64,000 nucleotides of DNA from Anodontia alba (GCA_964016985.1 OZ024826.1:70214768-70278767), one strand, 5' to 3'; counted from the stretch's first letter, positions 47,690 to 59,230 are shown. Notes: a model not told the origin generated them from the sequence alone. Numbers and translations are program-made.

Positions 47690-49875
47690 TTTCTGCTCCA
47701 TCCGACTTACTGTTCGAGATCAGATATCAACTGAAGGCGGCCATCATGGATAAGATTCTGATGGAGATGTCGAAAATTTAAACAGCTACTGACGGACATA
47801 CGGATGTGGAACAGAACATGGTCAACAGACTACAACATAAGCTGACCCGGAGCAAAGCGCCAGGTGAGCAAACAATAGAAGATCTTTAAGATGGCTGCTG
47901 TGGCGGCCATTATGGATACCATAACAAAATGTTTTTAGCGATTCTGAATCTCCATGCCACTCCGATGCCTCCCATCAAGATTTGGCTCAGTCTGACTTAC
48001 CATTTAGGAGCATATTAGATTTGAAGACTTTCAAGATGTCCATCTTGAAGGTCATCTTAGATATCGGACCAGAACTATTTTAGCAATTCTGAATCTCTAT
48101 TCCACTCCAGTGCCTCCCATAACGTTTGGGCTCACTCCGCAAATCCTGTTCTCAATACGGTTTGGGAGGAGATGTCTGATGAAGAATTTCAAGATGGTCC
48201 CCGTGGCGGCCATCTTGGATGCCTAAATGGAACGAATGTAGCACTTCTGAATTTCCGTGTCTCCCAAATGCATGCCACCAAGTTTCAGCTTAATCTGACA
48301 TCATTTCAGAGCAGATGTCGTTTCAACAGTTTCAAGCTGGCCACGATGGCTGCCATTTTGGATATTTGAACAGAATCAATTTAGCGATTCTAAATCTCCA
48401 TGTCACTCCAATGCCTCCCACAAAGTTTGGGCTCAATCCGACTTACCGTTCGTGAGTAGAAATGCTTTGAAGATTTTTAAGATGGCCACCGTGGTGGTCT
48501 TGAATATCCGAACGAAACGATTTTAGAAATTCTGACTCTCTAAGTTGCTCCGATGCCCCCATAAAGTTTCAGCTCAATCCAACTTACAGTTTGGGAGGAG
48601 ATGTCGTTTGAAGAGTTTAAAGCCCCACATGGTGGCCATCTTGGCTATCGGAACGAAATGATTTTAGCAGTTCTTCATTTCCATGTATCCCCAATGCCTT
48701 TCACCAAGTTTGGGCTAAGTCTGACAGGGTTCGGAAGCAGACGTCGTTTTAAGACTTCCAATATGACTACTCAAGCGGCCATCTTGGATAGCCAAACAGA
48801 ACGATTTAAATAGTTCTGAATCTCTATATCGCTCCGATGCTTCCCATCAGTTTCGGCTAATCCAACTTACAGTTTTGGAGGAGATGTCGTTTGAAGAATT
48901 TCGAGATGACTGCCATGGCGGCCACCTCTGACATCGGAATGGAACAATTTTAGCAATTTTGAATATCTATGACGCTCCGATGCCTCGCATCAAGTTTTGG
49001 CTGAATCCGACTTACGCTTTGAGAGGAAATGTCGTTTGAAGAATTTCAAGATTGCGAACATCTTGAATATCGGAATGGAATAATTTTAGCAATTTTGAAT
49101 ATCTGTAATGCTCCGTTGCCTCTCATCAGGTTTCGGCACAATCTGAGTTATGGTTTGAGAGGAGATGTCGTTTGAAGAATTTTTAGATGGCTGCCATGGC
49201 GGCCATTTTGGATATCAGAACGGAAAAAATTAGCAATTCTGAAGCTCTGTGTCACTGTGATGCCTCCAATCCAGTTTTGGCTCAATCCAACGTACGGTTT
49301 GTCGTACGAAGAGAGAGGAGAAGTCGTTTGAAGAATTCCAAGATGGCCACCATGGCGGCCTACTTGGATATCGGAACGTAACGATTTTAGCAATTCTGAA
49401 TTTCTATGCCACTCCGATGCCTCCCATCAACTTTTGGCTCAATCTGACTTGTGGTTCAGGAGGAGATGTCGTTTGAAGAATGTCGATGACCGACATGGCG
49501 GCCATCTTGGACATTGAAACAGAAAAATTTTAGCAATTCATAATCTCTTTGTCACTGTGCTGTCTCTCATCGAGTAACATTTTAGCAATTCTAAATCTCT
49601 GTGTCCTTGTGATGCCTCCCATCAAGGTTTGGCTCCATCAGATCTTGGATATCGGAACGACACAATTTAAGCAATTCTGAGTCTCCATGTTGCCACAATG
49701 CACCACCCAACCTCACGCACACACAAAGTTTCAGCTCAATCCAACTTATGGCTCTGGAGAAGATGTCGGAAATGTGAAAAGTTAACGACAGACGGACGGA
49801 CGGGCGGTCGAACGATGGACAATAGGCCATGGCATAAGCTGACTTTGACCAAAGCTCCAGGTGAGAACAAGTGGA
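47690..49875 (+). mobile_element. Helitron-like tandem-array element, copy D
   Basis: Array of about 140-150-bp units with 'gatggcggccatcttggata', 'ttttagcaattctgaatctc', 'ctccgatgcctcccatcaag', 'tttggctcaatccgactta' and 'ggaggagatgtcgtttgaag'. The 3' end carries 'gacggacggacgggcggtcg' and 'ataagctgactttgaccaaagctccaggtgag'. A second, similar 3' end ('ataagctgacccggagcaaagcgccaggtgag') lies inside at 47840-47873, so this is either two adjacent copies or a rearranged one. The 5' end is not clear. Confidence 0.7.
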
Positions 49876-50144
49876 CCATAATGGTCCTGTATAGCTTAAA
49901 TGAATGAGAATCCAAGCAAAATAAGATCTTTGAAGTTATACAGCAGACACGAAACATTACCATTTGAACTCCAACCTTAAAGTGTGACCTTGAACTTTAT
50001 CGGACAGGGTTCAGCTATGAGGTCTGCACGTGAAGTGAACATTTGACTAAAGTTTTACAAAAAATCCTTCAATCCAGATTTGGACAGACACAAAAAGTTA
50101 ACAGACAGACAGGCAGATGGACAGACAGATGGACGGATAAAGTC
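49876..50144. other. Flank with element-like sequence
   Basis: 'gtggaccataatggtcctg' resembles the 5' end of copy B, and 'gacagacagacaggcagatgg' its 3' purine stretch. This is probably the remains of another array element into which the next SINE inserted. Confidence 0.5.
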
Positions 50145-50157
50145 AAGACATAATACT

Positions 50158-50489
50158 TTTTGTTTGTTTGATTTGGGCTTAACGTCGCTTTCAACCTTTT
50201 TCAGTCATATCGCGACGGTGTCTGGATGTGGCAGGGAGCTCAATGCTCACTTTTAGAGTGCTGCCTCACTGAAATATCACGCCCCAGACACTTTGACATG
50301 ATATTCCACCCAGTCACATTATACTGACACTGAGCTGACCAGTTCTAGCTCTACTTTCTTAATGCTGAGCGCCAAGCGAAAGAGCAGCTAGTACCATTTT
50401 TAAAGTCTTTGGTATGACTCGGCCGGGGATCGAACCCGCAACCTCCCGGTCACAAAGCGGACGCTCTACCACTGAGCCACTGTGCCGGT
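50158..50489 (-). mobile_element. SINE of a second tRNA-derived family
   Basis: Minus strand. The head is accggcacagtggctcagtg with B box gggttcgatcccc. The body contains 'gctctttcgcttggcgctca' and 'gtgtctggggcgtgatattt'. The tail is 'cgacgttaagcccaaatcaa' with an (aaac)n-like end. Exact 13-bp target duplication aagacataatact at 50145-50157 and 50490-50502. The tail 'cgttaa(a)ccca' type is known from molluscan SINEs of the V/core-bearing group; the family name is left open. Confidence 0.92.
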
Positions 50490-50502
50490 AAGACATAATA
50501 CT

Positions 50503-50992
50503 ACCCGTCCTTCTACATGTGTAATAAGAATCATTCAATCGGTGAAGGAAATATAGAGCGGATACGACCTCACTACATGAAAAGCTTTAAGTAGGGTTAT
50601 GATGCTTTTCCTTTGCACATCATCTGATCATGCCTTATATTTGTGCAAAGTTTAATAAAGAAATATTAAACTGTTTTAAAGTTATAAAGTAGACACTAAA
50701 CATTGCCTGAAATAAACAAAGGGGTATAATTACTTTAGAACTTAATGTAGAGTTATGGTCTTTTTTTCTGCACATTGTCTGTTCATGCATAAAGCAATGG
50801 ATGGTCTGGAAGTTCGTAGACTGTTGCTAGAAAACAAAAATACAACTATATATATGTGGAAATTGTATATAAATTTTTGAAAGTTGATATACCTCGTCGA
50901 TGATGTATTAATTAACAGATGCCGATCCCACTTTAGTATTTTGAACTTCTATAAGTTTTCTGTTTCTGAGCAAACTATCAAGTGTTGGTATG

Positions 50993-51025
<33 letters not shown>

Positions 51026-51644
51026 GCTTAGTTAGAATGTAAGGAGCATTTTGGTAACAAGTAATTTGCCAAAACGTTTTGTTTTTGTATCTGCAGCGCT
51101 TGAAATGTTAAGTGTTAGTTATGACGTCAGAAGCGCACATTGGTGTGTAAACAAGTAAATAAAAAGAAAATTTACTCTTTTTCAGTGAATGTCCTGATGG
51201 TTTTCATCTCGTGTAATGATGGCATTCGAATTTTCACTCGTGCTTCGCTTTCTTGATGGTACTGATGCTTTCATTGTGCTCGGTGGTGATGTTTACGGTG
51301 TTCACAGCAAAAGAGTAAATATCCTCTACATACTATCAAGTGTGCGATATGCTATCTATTACACACCTTCTCCGCCGATAACGTCATAACGTTGGTTCAT
51401 GCCAGTAGTACATTGCTAGGGGACATATTTTGGGAGCAGGGAGCAATGGGTACGCCACATGCTCTCTGCTCTGCGTGTGTCAAACACCCTGCGATGTAAT
51501 ACTGTCATAATATTTTGTATTACTATTTGTGTTATTAATTGCAATTTACTGTCCAAATTACTTGTCAATGTCTTGTTGAGTACTACAATGTAGTTGTAAT
51601 TTTTATATGTCAAAAATTACTTGTCAATGTCTTGTTAAGTGCTA

Positions 51645-51646
<2 letters not shown>
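50503..51646. other. No gene; poly-T at 50995-51024
   Basis: T30 tract, otherwise AT-rich. 'acttgtcaatgtcttgtt' is repeated at 51560 and 51618. Confidence 0.45.

Positions 51647-51737
<91 letters not shown>
51647..51737. repeat. (TA)n microsatellite
   Basis: About 45 TA units, directly before the duplicated segment. Confidence 0.98.
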
Positions 51738-51739
<2 letters not shown>

Positions 51740-52406
51740 GAAGTACTTGCATCAGTATTGATCCTGGGCCGGAATTCTTTGTTGAAGTTTGTTTAAATCT
51801 TAAATTATAATAATATTTTCAAGCTTCAGTATCTTATGGATCCAGAGAGTTCCTTGTATCTAATGAGTGCGCTAGCGCACCAAAAATATACCCTATCCGA
51901 CGGGCCATTCAGAGAAAACAAGCATAATACTGTTCCATGAAACTTGTTTTTTAACAAGCGTAGTGGTGCAGTGAATATGTCTCCTGACTCTGAAGGGCTA
52001 GGCGCTGCCGTCGTAGCCGGCGTGGGTTCGAACCTCACTCAGCCCAGTGGTATTTCATATTTGTCCCTATAAACTTTTTTCTGAAGTACTTGCATCAGTA
52101 TTGATCCTGGGCCGGAATTCTTTGTTGAAGTTTGTTTAAATCTTAAATTATAATAATATTTTCAAGCTTCAGTATCCTACGGATCCAGAGAGTTCCTTGT
52201 ATATAATGAGTGCGCTAGCGCACCAAAAATATACCCTATCCGACGGGTCATTCAGAGAAATCAAGCATAATACTGTTCCACGAAATTTGTTTTTAACAAG
52301 CGTAGTGGTGCAGTGGTTATGTCTTCTGACTCTGAAGGGTTAGGCGCTGCCGTCGCAGCCGGCGTGGGTTCGAGCCTCACTCAGTCTAGTGGTATTTCAT
52401 TTTTCT

Positions 52407-52410
<4 letters not shown>
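51738..52410 (+). repeat. 344-bp tandem duplication carrying a tRNA-like segment
   Basis: Copies start 'gaagtacttgcatcagtatt' at about 51739 and 52083 and stay nearly identical for about 330 bp. Each contains 'gcgtagtggtgcagtg' and 'ggcgtgggttcgaacctcac' (A- and B-box-like, 51958-52045 and 52301-52385), so a tRNA-derived unit is included. Each copy is joined to a (TA)n tract on one side, which suggests the tract took part in the duplication. Confidence 0.9.

Positions 52411-52499
<89 letters not shown>
52411..52499. repeat. (TA)n microsatellite
   Basis: About 44 TA units with one G interruption. Confidence 0.98.
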
Positions 52500-52501
<2 letters not shown>

Positions 52502-52569
52502 GTACTTTGTAATGCCTGTCATGTATATATTTGTATTTGTTGTATTCTCATGGGCTTTATAGCCTTTGG

Positions 52570-52612
<43 letters not shown>

Positions 52613-52869
52613 AGAAAAAACTTACTGACTTTCTTATAAATATTAGGTAAAATATTCAACAATAAAAAAAAGTTATAACATACAGCAATAAGACAGAAAG
52701 GAGTACCCGGAGCACGCCGGCGTACAACAATTGACGTTATTATAACGTTAAAGATTAAGTCTCACTTTTCAACGTAATCCCCCCACCCACCCACCTCCGA
52801 CGGATTTGAATGCATTTTCATTTTCTGTGTCTCTGTAACCATTTAGTTTAGGTATCGCTTGACCAGTTT
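52500..52869. other. Poly-A tract and unassigned sequence
   Basis: An A run of about 37 at 52574-52611, otherwise nothing supported. Confidence 0.45.
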
Positions 52870-52995
52870 GTTACAACACACGAACTGCAATGGATTTTTC
52901 TTATGTAGGGTACCTTTTTACTTACATAAGTCTAGCTCTGCCTTTCCCTATGTATCATGCAATTTTTAATGTCCAACAGATAGGACACTACTAAA
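52870..52995. repeat. Duplicated host segment, left part (filled site)
   Basis: 'ttgttacaacacacgaactg' through 'ggacactactaaa' matches 56590-57122. It continues at 56297 after element E. Confidence 0.85.
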
Positions 52996-55900
52996 ACAGA
53001 GGACCAGAGGACCGCTCAAATGAGAGAAAAACTTGTTTTAATTTTCATATCTGAATGACCTTGGGCCAAGGACAAGGAAATACCTTGACCTTCATGTAGT
53101 TTCAAATACCCTGAAACTCATATAGTTTCATTTACTCGCTGCAGATACCAATTTTCAGACCACAGGCTGCAAAAGTTTCTGAACAGTACAAGGTTTTGAC
53201 CTTTTCTCATACAAAAGTCTACGCGAACAAATTTTACCTTGGCAAAGAATAGGTCGAGGTCATCTTAGTGTCATCATTTGAACAAACAATAATTGGCTTG
53301 AGTCCCAAATGCTACATACCAGATTTCATGACATTCGACCTACTGGTTCGGAAGAAGAAGATTTATGAAGGGATTTTACCTTATTTTGCCCCGCCACATA
53401 AATGGCGAGATATTATGTAATGTCGTCCGAAATTTTGAACGTCCTTCCGTCCGTCCGTCTGTCCAGGCGAACGAATTGATGGTAGTGTGACTGTTGTCCA
53501 TACATTTATGTGACTACCGTAACTCTGATTTGCCTACTTTTGGAGTTATTGCTGTTTGAACATTGAACAATGTAATTTCCACCATGTACTCCTGTGCGCT
53601 CTGTAAGTTGAAAACTGTCTAAGATATTTTCATGAAATCTCTTACAAATGTAAAACAATATGAGACGACGTGCAGACCATAAGAACCATAACTCTGGTTA
53701 ACCAACTTTTGGAGTTACGGCCCTTTGAATATTATACATATTTCTACCATGTATTCGTGTCCGCTCCATAACTCTGATACCGTTTGTAATATTTTTTTAC
53801 AAAACTTTACACAAATATAAAAAGACAATGAGCAGAATATATGAACCGTAACTCTGATTTGTCTACTTTTGGAGTTATTGCCCTTTGACCATTGAATAAA
53901 GTAATTTCCACCATGTACTCCCATCAGCTCTATAAATTGAAAACTGTTTAATATTTTCATGAAATCTCTTGCAAATGTAAAGCACTGTTAGATAACGTGC
54001 AGAACATAAGAACGATAACTCTTGTAAATCTATTTTTGGAGTTATGGTCCTTTGAACGTAATAAATATTGAAAATATTTTCTAATTATGTCCGCCACATA
54101 AATGGCGAGGTATTATGTTATTACGTCTGAAATTTTGACTGTCCGTCCGTCCGTTCGTCAGCGCTTCATAATTTCGTGTCCGCTCCATAACTCTGAAACC
54201 GTTTGAGATATTTTTTCCCGAAACTTCACACCAATGTAAACCACCATGGATCATTGCAGAGCATATCAACCCGTAAATCCGGTTTGCCTACTTACGGAGT
54301 TATTAGCCTTTGAGCATTGAACATAGCCATTTCTACAATGTGCTCTTGTCCGCTCCATAACTCTTACACCGTTTGTAGTATTTTCCAGAAACTTCATACA
54401 AATATAAAGCATTATAAGACAACGTGCAGAACACATTAACCGTAACTCTGATTACCTACTTTTGGAGTTATTGCCCTTTAAACATTGAACAAAGTAATTT
54501 CCACTATGTACTCCTTTGCGCTCTGTAAGTTGAAAAATGTTTAAGATATTTTCACGAAATCTCTTACAAATGTAAAGCATTACAAGATAACGTGCAAAAC
54601 ATAAGAACCATAACTCTTGTAAATTTACTTTTGGAGTAATGGCCCTCTGAACATCATAAATATTGAAAATAACCATTTCAACCATGTACTAGTGTCCGCT
54701 TGATAACTCTGATACTGTTCGTGATATTTTCATGAAGCATATAAAGCACTATGATACAAAGTGCAGAACACACGAACGGTAACTCTTATAATCTACTTTT
54801 GGAGTTATTGCCCTTTGAGCATTGCACACAGCCATTTCCACCATGTACTCATGTCCATTCTGTAAGTTGAAAACCGTTTGAGATATTTTCATGAAATCTT
54901 TCGCAAAGGTGAAGCGCTATGCGACGACGTGCAGAACATAGAAACCATAACTCTGGTCAGTCTACCTTTGGAGTTACAGCCCTTTGAACATTGTAAATAT
55001 TGACCATGAACTAGTGTCCGCTCTGTAAGTTGGAAACCATTTGAGATATTTTGATGAACCTTCACACAAATTTAAAGCTCTATGATACGACGTGCAGAAC
55101 TCATATATCTAACTCTGATTTGCCTACTTTTGGAGATATTTAACATAGCCATTTCTACCATGTACTTGTGTCCACTCTGTAAGTTGAAAACCGTTTTAGA
55201 TATTTTCATGAAATTTCTCACAAATAAATCATCATAATAGGAAGTGCAGAACACAAGAACCATAGCTCTGGTTAACCTACTTAAGGAGTTACTACCTTTT
55301 GAACATAGTAAATATTGAAAATGGCAATTTCTACCATGTACTCGTGTCAACTCTGTAAGTTGGAAACCGTTTCAGATAGTTTGGTAAAAATTCACGAAGA
55401 TGTAAAGCATCATAAGACGAGGTGCAAAACATAAGAACCCTAATTCTGCTTAACCTACTTTTGGAGTAATGCCCTTTTGAACATTGAAAATAGTGATTTT
55501 TTTAAATATGTGTCCGCTCTGTTACTTGAAAACCGTCTTGAAAGTTTATGCAGATGTATATCACCGTGATATAATGTGCAGAACACAAGAACCATAACTA
55601 ACTTACCTGCTTTTTGAGTAACTGTCCTTTAGACATTTTAAATAGTGATCAAAGTTATATACTTGTGCCCTTTTTATAACTTGAAAATGATTTCAGAGAC
55701 TTTCATGAAACCTTGCAAAAATGCAAAGCAAAATAAGATGACATTTAGAACTTAAGAACCATATGTCTGGCTTAATTACTTTGTGCGTTTTGGGTCTTTG
55801 AACATTAAAAATAACATTTTCTGTGATATACTTGTAAACTTTACACGAATGTGAAGCACCATGAGGGGATCTGCAGAAAAAGGAATCTGTAATTCTGGTT

Positions 55901-56296
55901 TACTTTCTTTTTGAGATATGGCCCTTTGAACATTGAAAATAGTCATCTCAGTCATATATTCAACTTTACTTAGGGAAAGACTAATACGCCTTCCTTTGAT
56001 TTCATTTGTGACAGAGTTATGGAACTTGCTTGATGTAAGTGCAGTGGCGGGGCATGGTTTAGTGCTTGCAGCGCTTTTATAACAGCATGGCGGCCACCTT
56101 GTTCATGTGACCTGAACCCCGCGAACAAACTTTCGTTCCCCCATCCCATGGATGCTTCACATTAAATTTGACCTCACTCAGCCCAGAGGAGAAGATGTTT
56201 TGAAAATGTTGACAGACTACAGACCACAGACCACAGACGACAACAGAGGCTTCATACTATAAGCTCACCAGTGAGCCAAAGGCTCAGATGAGCTAG
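52996..56296 (+). mobile_element. Helitron-like element E with defined ends
   Basis: The ends are fixed by comparison with the uninterrupted copy of the target at 57118-57131: 'ctaaa' (52991-52995) plus 'taaaaacgg' (from 56297) equals the empty site. The element therefore begins acagaggaccagaggaccgc and ends ...ctcagatgagctag. It sits between A and T, has no target duplication and ends in CTAG, with gctcaccagtgagc and 'gctcagatgagc' pairing just inside the 3' end. These are Helitron hallmarks except that the 5' end is not TC. The outer body (52996-53386, 56055-56296) is of the copy C type. The middle is a second element. No Rep/helicase is present. Confidence 0.85.
53387..56054 (-). mobile_element. 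Inner array element E2
   Basis: Bounded by an 11-bp inverted repeat, tgccccgccac (53387-53397) and gtggcggggca (56044-56054). The left end has a hairpin (cgcca-cataaa-tggcg) followed by 'ccttccgtccgtccgtctgtcc', as in element F. The inside is an array of about 160-169-bp units with 'gtgtccgctccataactctg', 'gtttgagatattttcatgaa', 'gcagaacataagaaccataac' and 'cttttggagttattgccc'. A second copy of the left end at 54087-54160 shows an internal nested or rearranged copy. Confidence 0.8.
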
Positions 56297-56589
56297 TAAA
56301 AACGGTTTACCCGTGCACTATACGTGTAAGATCGTACATACGTTTTTACAATCTGTCAAGGAAGGTCGTGAATCCCCGAATCATGAGATGAGCGTTGAAA
56401 CTCCAGCCGTACCGATTTAGGATAGTAGATACACGTGGGCAAGATAATTTAGACGCGGATTACCTAAGTAGGTAGCCCGTGTAACGTCAGTTGCACTTGT
56501 ATATAAAGCCTGTCATTATTTGTAGCTGTGTCCGTTGTTGTGTTGTGGCAAAGAAAAAAAACGAAGGTTTTTTCGTCGTAAGGAGGGGC
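56297..56589. repeat. Duplicated host segment, right part (filled site)
   Basis: 'taaaaacggtttacccgtgc' and 'gatcgtacatacg' match the sequence after the empty site (57123-57134, then 57456-57490). Beyond about 56345 the two diverge. Confidence 0.75.
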
Positions 56590-57134
56590 CTTTGTTACGA
56601 CACACAAACTTCAATGCATTTTTATTTCCTACGTAGGTACTTCTTTACTTACTTAAGACTATTCTTGCCTTACCCTACGTATTATTGACCGGCGCGCGAA
56701 TCGCGCCGGTCTCTTGATATAGCTTTGGAATTTTACATATGGTACTATTCGATTAGCTTACTAAGGACGTTTTATATTTGCCGGGACATCGGTTTGTGAC
56801 GATCCAGGCAAATATATATATATATAAAAAAAAAAAATCAAATAAAAAAATATAACAATCTTTGTTAAAATCAGATTAATGGGTTTTTTTTATTTTCATT
56901 TTAGTCAAGAAATTTCATAAAGCTTATTAAAAGCAAACATTAAAGAATCACATTGTTGTTCTTTTTTTTACCTGTTACATTGAAAATGTATTAAACTTTA
57001 GTATACCCTTGTCCCATATCTCTATGTAAACATGAACAACATTTGCGCCGGTACTTAGACGTTTACGTCTAAATATTTTGTCTTACGCAATTTTAATGTC
57101 CAACAGATAGGACACTACTAAATAAAAACGGTTT
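56590..57134. repeat. Second copy of the host segment with the empty site
   Basis: Matches 52870-52995 but carries an extra block of about 400 bp (56687-57085). The junction equivalent to element E is intact at 57122/57123. Twelve bases further on, a SINE has inserted. Confidence 0.85.
56687..57085. mobile_element. About 400-bp insertion starting with a perfect GC-rich hairpin
   Basis: Absent from the paralogous segment at 52.9 kb. It starts at a perfect hairpin, gaccggcgcg-cgaat-cgcgccggtc (56687-56711). It also contains tttgccgg...ccaggcaaa (about 56779-56813) and agacgt-tt-acgtct (57057-57070). No coding frame and no clear terminal repeats. Confidence 0.65.
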
Positions 57135-57443
57135 TGTTTGTTTGTGTTGGGGTTTTACGGCCCAGTCAACCTAATGTGGTCATGTCGAGCGCGGTCAGTT
57201 TACCTAACCACAAGTTTACTGGACAGGCTTAGTCCTCCAAGCGGTTAACCAGTATTGTGCACATTCTTTCGCCAGAAACTGACAACTGCCCTTCTTGAAT
57301 CAGCGGAAGGGAGAGAATGACCGTAGAAAATATTTCATGATCAATCTCTCCACGAAAGAATGTTGCCGACCTCGGCGGGGGTCGAACCCGTGACCTCCTG
57401 GTCTCCAGTCGGACGCGCATCCAACTGCGCCACCGAGGCCGGC
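57135..57443 (-). mobile_element. tRNA-derived SINE, copy 4
   Basis: Minus-strand copy of the 899-1200 family. The tail lies at the left (tttgtgttggggttttacgg) and the head at the right. Target duplication aaataaaaacggttt at 57120-57134 and 57444-57458 (15 of 15). Confidence 0.95.
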
Positions 57444-57458
57444 AAATAAAAACGGTTT

Positions 57459-57820
57459 ACCCGAGCACGAACATGTACGATACATACGTGGCTATCTGGA
57501 CGTATATAAATATCGCACTGCGAATGATTCCAAAGAGCGTACTAACAAAACATAGGTGTGTGTCAGACGACCGCAGTCATTAGAGGAATCATTTCGCCCT
57601 TCAGATGTTGAAGCCTCCAATACAGAAGATAGTATCAGATATCTTTAGGCTACAAGATATTCCAAAGTCATGGGCAAAGATCCTGTGAATTGTACGCGAA
57701 GTTAATTATGTATAAGATGATGAAAGCGACGCTCGTGAAATAAATAATCAATAAACATACGAGATTGAAGATAAAGAGTAATAGAAACAGATGGCGGTTG
57801 AGTAGACAAAAACTAAACTA
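57459..57820. other. No gene seen
   Basis: The start continues the duplicated host segment. The rest has no supported feature. Confidence 0.4.
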
Positions 57821-57980
57821 TCAAGCTGTGTACACAAAAAATAGTTACATTAACTAAATAAGACTCACTTAGTGAGTCTATGTCTTAAGATACGGTAGTA
57901 TCAAGCTGTGTACACAAAAATTAGTTACATTAACTAAATAAGACTCACTTAGTGAGTCTATGTCTTAAAAAACGGTAGTC
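57821..57980. repeat. 80-bp tandem duplication with a palindrome in each unit
   Basis: Units start 'tcaagctgtgtacacaaaaa' at 57821 and 57901. Each contains agactcacttagtgagtct, a perfect palindrome around the central base. About three differences between units. Confidence 0.95.
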
Positions 57981-58796
57981 AACTTTATCTTTGCATTGGC
58001 ACAGTGGTCACCAAAATGGTTGGGGCTGTACTGGTAATCAAATATTTTGATTAACCAACCCGGTTAATCAAGTTATAAACCGGTTCAGTTGCCGGCCGTG
58101 TTGTGTCCAACTTTAGCCAACGCCAAGAGTCTAGCCTTGTGATGGTTCGTGTATTGTTATGTAGATTTGCAAGTGCAATTATATGTTGTATATATTTATG
58201 TAAAAAAAAAACTAGTTGTAAAAGCTAACATTGTTAGAGTTTCTGTGTACTGGTAGAGTTAGGCAAACCCAATCTGAAGCATAGTTTTGAATATCTAAAT
58301 AATAGATGTAGTTAAAATAATGTTAAAAATATTAATCTGCTTGCCTTCGAATAGAACTAGCGGTCACTGTTTGGCCATCGGAAACCTGGTGCTGTAGGAT
58401 CATGCTCTCCCTGTCCACGAAAAACACAAAACGAAAAAAAAAAACAAAAAAAAAAACAAACATGTGTTTCCACCGGTTTTCTGTACTATTGTCTTCTTTT
58501 GGGGAAGGGGTTCCTGGAGTTTTCTATATACAGGACTAGGATTTTGTCTCCGGGTCGAAATGCTATAACCAAGTATCTTCGGTTGTACCTATGCAGTCGA
58601 GGAATTCTTCGTTTCACGCTCAAATCGGCAGTCGAACTCTTCCGAGCAGTGAATTTTGGTTTCCCGCTCGTGATCCTTAAGAAGTCCCGGAACCAAGGGC
58701 GCGCATACTTTAGACAACATAACTCTGGGATGCAATGAAAACACCCAAATGATTAAGTTTTCTAGGTCAGACTAGCTACTTTCGGCCATTTAGGTC
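57981..58796. other. No gene seen
   Basis: Includes 'taatcaaatattttgattaacc', a short inverted repeat at about 58030-58060, and A-rich patches near 58430. The 79-codon frame at 58499-58738 has no recognised domain. Confidence 0.4.
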
Positions 58797-59103
58797 TCAT
58801 CAGTGAACCTTATGTAGTTTTTCAAAATCACGGAATTGGCTCAGAGATCACAAAGGATAAGAAAATATAAACTACATTACAGTGAAGTACGAGGAGACGT
58901 TTTAAGGCCGCCACATGGCACTAACACTAGCTGCAGTGAAGATAAATATATTCTTAAATGAATGACCTTTGGGAACAACAAACATACTCAAAAAAGTGAA
59001 AACAGCTGAAGAAATAGGCTTTCTGTGCCTCATCAGTGACCCTTATGTAAATTTTCAAAATCCCGGAATGGGCCCAGAGATCACAAAGGACCAGAAAATA
59101 TAA
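58797..59103. repeat. Direct repeat pair, about 75 bp, 233 bp apart
   Basis: 'tcatcagtgaaccttatgta ... cagagatcacaaaggataagaaaatata' at 58797-58872 recurs as 'tcatcagtgacccttatgta ... ggaccagaaaatata' at 59030-59103, about 85 percent identical by eye. Confidence 0.85.
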
Positions 59104-59229
59104 CGTATTCTGCAATAAAGTGTATATACACCGAAATATAATCATTTTTAGCGAAACGGAAATCATTACGCCGGTTAAAAATGAAATTACCAGCTCGAAA
59201 TCATCTCCGGTAGAAAATAGTGTTTTGAT

Positions 59230-59230
<1 letters not shown>

